The position numbers and the translations under genes were made by a program. From assembly GCA_030613745.1 (NCBI GenBank), contig JAUWLK010000032.1, positions 1 through 16,086 of the forward strand: a stretch of DNA of 16,086 bases. The letters are read 5' to 3'. Positions 14,878 to 16,086 of the stretch are shown here, one piece after another. Under the pieces are notes generated by a model that saw only the letters and a list, made by a program, of their open reading frames with translations, did no database searches and was not told the DNA's origin. Numbering within the stretch: position 1 is the first letter of the stretch; every line of letters begins with the position of its first letter. The stretch comes from Flavobacteriaceae bacterium. Its GTDB lineage: Bacteria > Bacteroidota > Bacteroidia > Flavobacteriales > Flavobacteriaceae.

Positions 14878-16086
14878 ATGGAAGACAATAACATAGCAGT
14901 TGGATTAGACATTGGAACAACCAAAATCGCAGTTATGGTTGGTAAACAAGACACCTATGGAAAGATAGAAGTGCTTGGTGCTGGTAAAGCAAAAAGTTTA
15001 GGAGTTCATAGAGGTGTTGTAAATAATATTACACAAACTATACAATCAATACAACAAGCTGTTGAAGAAGCAGAAAGTGCTTCAGGTGAAAAAATCAAAA
15101 ATGTTGTGGTTGGAATCGCTGGTCAACATATCAGAAGTTTACATCATAGCGATTATATTACCAGAGATAATTCTGAAACAGTTATTGATGAAAATGATAT
15201 AGAAAGACTTGTAAATCAGGTTTATAAATTAGTAATGTTACCTGGTGAAGAAATCATACATGTTTTACCACAAGATTATAAAGTAGATGGACAATCCGAA
15301 ATTAAAACACCTATTGGTATGTATGGCGGAAGGTTGGAAGCAAACTTTCATGTTGTAGTTGGGCAAGTTTCTTCAATTAGAAATATAGGCAGATGTATCA
15401 AGAGTGCAGGATTAGAATTGGGTAGTATAACTTTAGAACCTTTAGCTTCGTCAAATGCAGTTTTAAGCATGGAAGAAAAAGAAGCTGGTGTTGCTTTAAT
15501 TGACATAGGTGGTGGTACTACGGATTTAGCTATTTTTAAAGATGGAATTATTCGTCATACAGCTGTAATATCTTTTGGTGGAAATGTAATAACTGAAGAT
15601 ATAAAAGATGGATGTTCTATTATTGAAAAACAAGCCGAATTGTTAAAAACTAAATTTGGTTCAGCTTGGCCAGGAGAAAATAAAGATAATGAAATAGTTT
15701 CAATTCCAGGATTGAGAGGAAGAGACCCCAAAGAAATTACACTCAAAAATTTATCAAAAATAATTCATGCTCGTGTTCTTGAAATAGTTGAACAAGTTTT
15801 TTTAGAAATTAAAAATTACGGACATGAAGAAAGTAAGAAAAAACTGATAGCAGGTATAGTTTTAACCGGAGGAGGAGCTCAATTGAAACATATAAAACAA
15901 TTGGTAGAATATATAACTGGAATGGATACTCGAATTGGTTATCCAAATGAGCATTTAGCCAGTAACTCAGATCCCGAATTGTCAAGTCCGGCATATGCAA
16001 CTGTAGTAGGTTTATTAATGAAAGGGATTGCAGATAATGAAAAAAAATTAAGAATTGAAGAAGAATATAATGATCCATTTGAAAGT
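14878..16086 (+). CDS. ftsA: Cell division protein FtsA (3' end cut by window)
   Basis: FtsA is an actin-like ATPase that tethers FtsZ to the membrane and recruits late divisome proteins. The open frame runs from ATG 14878 to the window edge, 403 codons without a stop. Visible motifs are the phosphate-1 loop VGLDIGTTKIAVMVG (Asp11), VVGIAGQHI, the FtsA-specific 1C region around MYGGRLEANFHVVVGQ, the phosphate-2 motif DIGGGTTD at 209-216 and the adenosine motif LTGGGAQL around 331-335. Members in Bacteroidota are usually some 60-80 residues longer, so the missing part should be the C-terminal tail with the amphipathic membrane-targeting helix. ftsZ is expected next but is outside the window. 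Confidence 0.96.
   Translation, partial: MEDNNIAVGLDIGTTKIAVMVGKQDTYGKIEVLGAGKAKSLGVHRGVVNNITQTIQSIQQAVEEAESASGEKIKNVVVGIAGQHIRSLHHSDYITRDNSETVIDENDIERLVNQVYKLVMLPGEEIIHVLPQDYKVDGQSEIKTPIGMYGGRLEANFHVVVGQVSSIRNIGRCIKSAGLELGSITLEPLASSNAVLSMEEKEAGVALIDIGGGTTDLAIFKDGIIRHTAVISFGGNVITEDIKDGCSIIEKQAELLKTKFGSAWPGENKDNEIVSIPGLRGRDPKEITLKNLSKIIHARVLEIVEQVFLEIKNYGHEESKKKLIAGIVLTGGGAQLKHIKQLVEYITGMDTRIGYPNEHLASNSDPELSSPAYATVVGLLMKGIADNEKKLRIEEEYNDPFES

Noticed and set aside
15555..16078. Two short minus-strand open frames opposite ftsA
   Set aside because: Both are contained in the ftsA reading frame that carries the conserved ATPase motifs; no independent support.
1..16086. CRISPR arrays, tRNA or rRNA genes, insertion sequences, defence systems
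   Set aside because: I saw no spaced repeat arrays, no cloverleaf-like or rRNA sequence, no transposase or terminal repeats, and no defence genes; the window is mainly a housekeeping cluster.

Overview
The window is an AT-rich stretch of bacterial chromosome that most resembles the division and cell-wall (dcw) region of a flavobacterium (Bacteroidota, probably Flavobacteriaceae). The evidence is the protein-sequence style of MraZ, RsmH, MurE, MraY and the FtsL-like protein; a Bacteroidota-type -7 promoter box (TAnnTTTG) before mraZ; weak use of Shine-Dalgarno sequences; and the neighbourhood of engB, an alpha/beta hydrolase and mraZ. Species cannot be named from the sequence.

Left part (1-4482): the last 29 codons of an unidentified plus-strand gene, a minus-strand RluA-type pseudouridine synthase, and a plus-strand lipoprotein with one c-type heme motif. 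Three minus-strand genes follow: engB (ribosome-assembly GTPase), a secreted Kelch-propeller protein with an N-terminal carboxypeptidase-regulatory-like domain, and an alpha/beta hydrolase.

Control region (4483-4714): divergent between the hydrolase and mraZ. It holds three TGG-centred boxes in exact 10-bp register (4641-4670), which fit a MraZ operator, followed by a TATATTTG -7 box at 4678-4685.

Right part (4715-16086): a plus-strand operon-like run in the order mraZ, rsmH, ftsL-like, ftsI (PBP with PASTA domain), murE (meso-DAP type), mraY, murD remnant, ftsW, murG, ftsQ, ftsA (cut by the window end). Together these make UDP-MurNAc-peptide, load it on the lipid carrier, convert it to lipid II and polymerise and cross-link it at the septum.

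The main surprise is that two consecutive steps of the cytoplasmic pathway are damaged or absent while the rest is intact. murD is reduced to its C-terminal domain (182 codons, no ATP-binding domain), with substitutions at two positions equivalent to D-Glu-binding residues. murC, usually between murG and ftsQ in this group, is replaced by 104 bp containing a perfect 13-bp inverted repeat. Because MurE, MraY, MurG, FtsW and FtsI look functional, MurC and MurD activities are probably supplied from elsewhere in the genome, or the two gaps are assembly errors. Other unusual details are a 25-bp tandem repeat between rsmH and ftsL, and non-ATG starts on four genes of the cluster.
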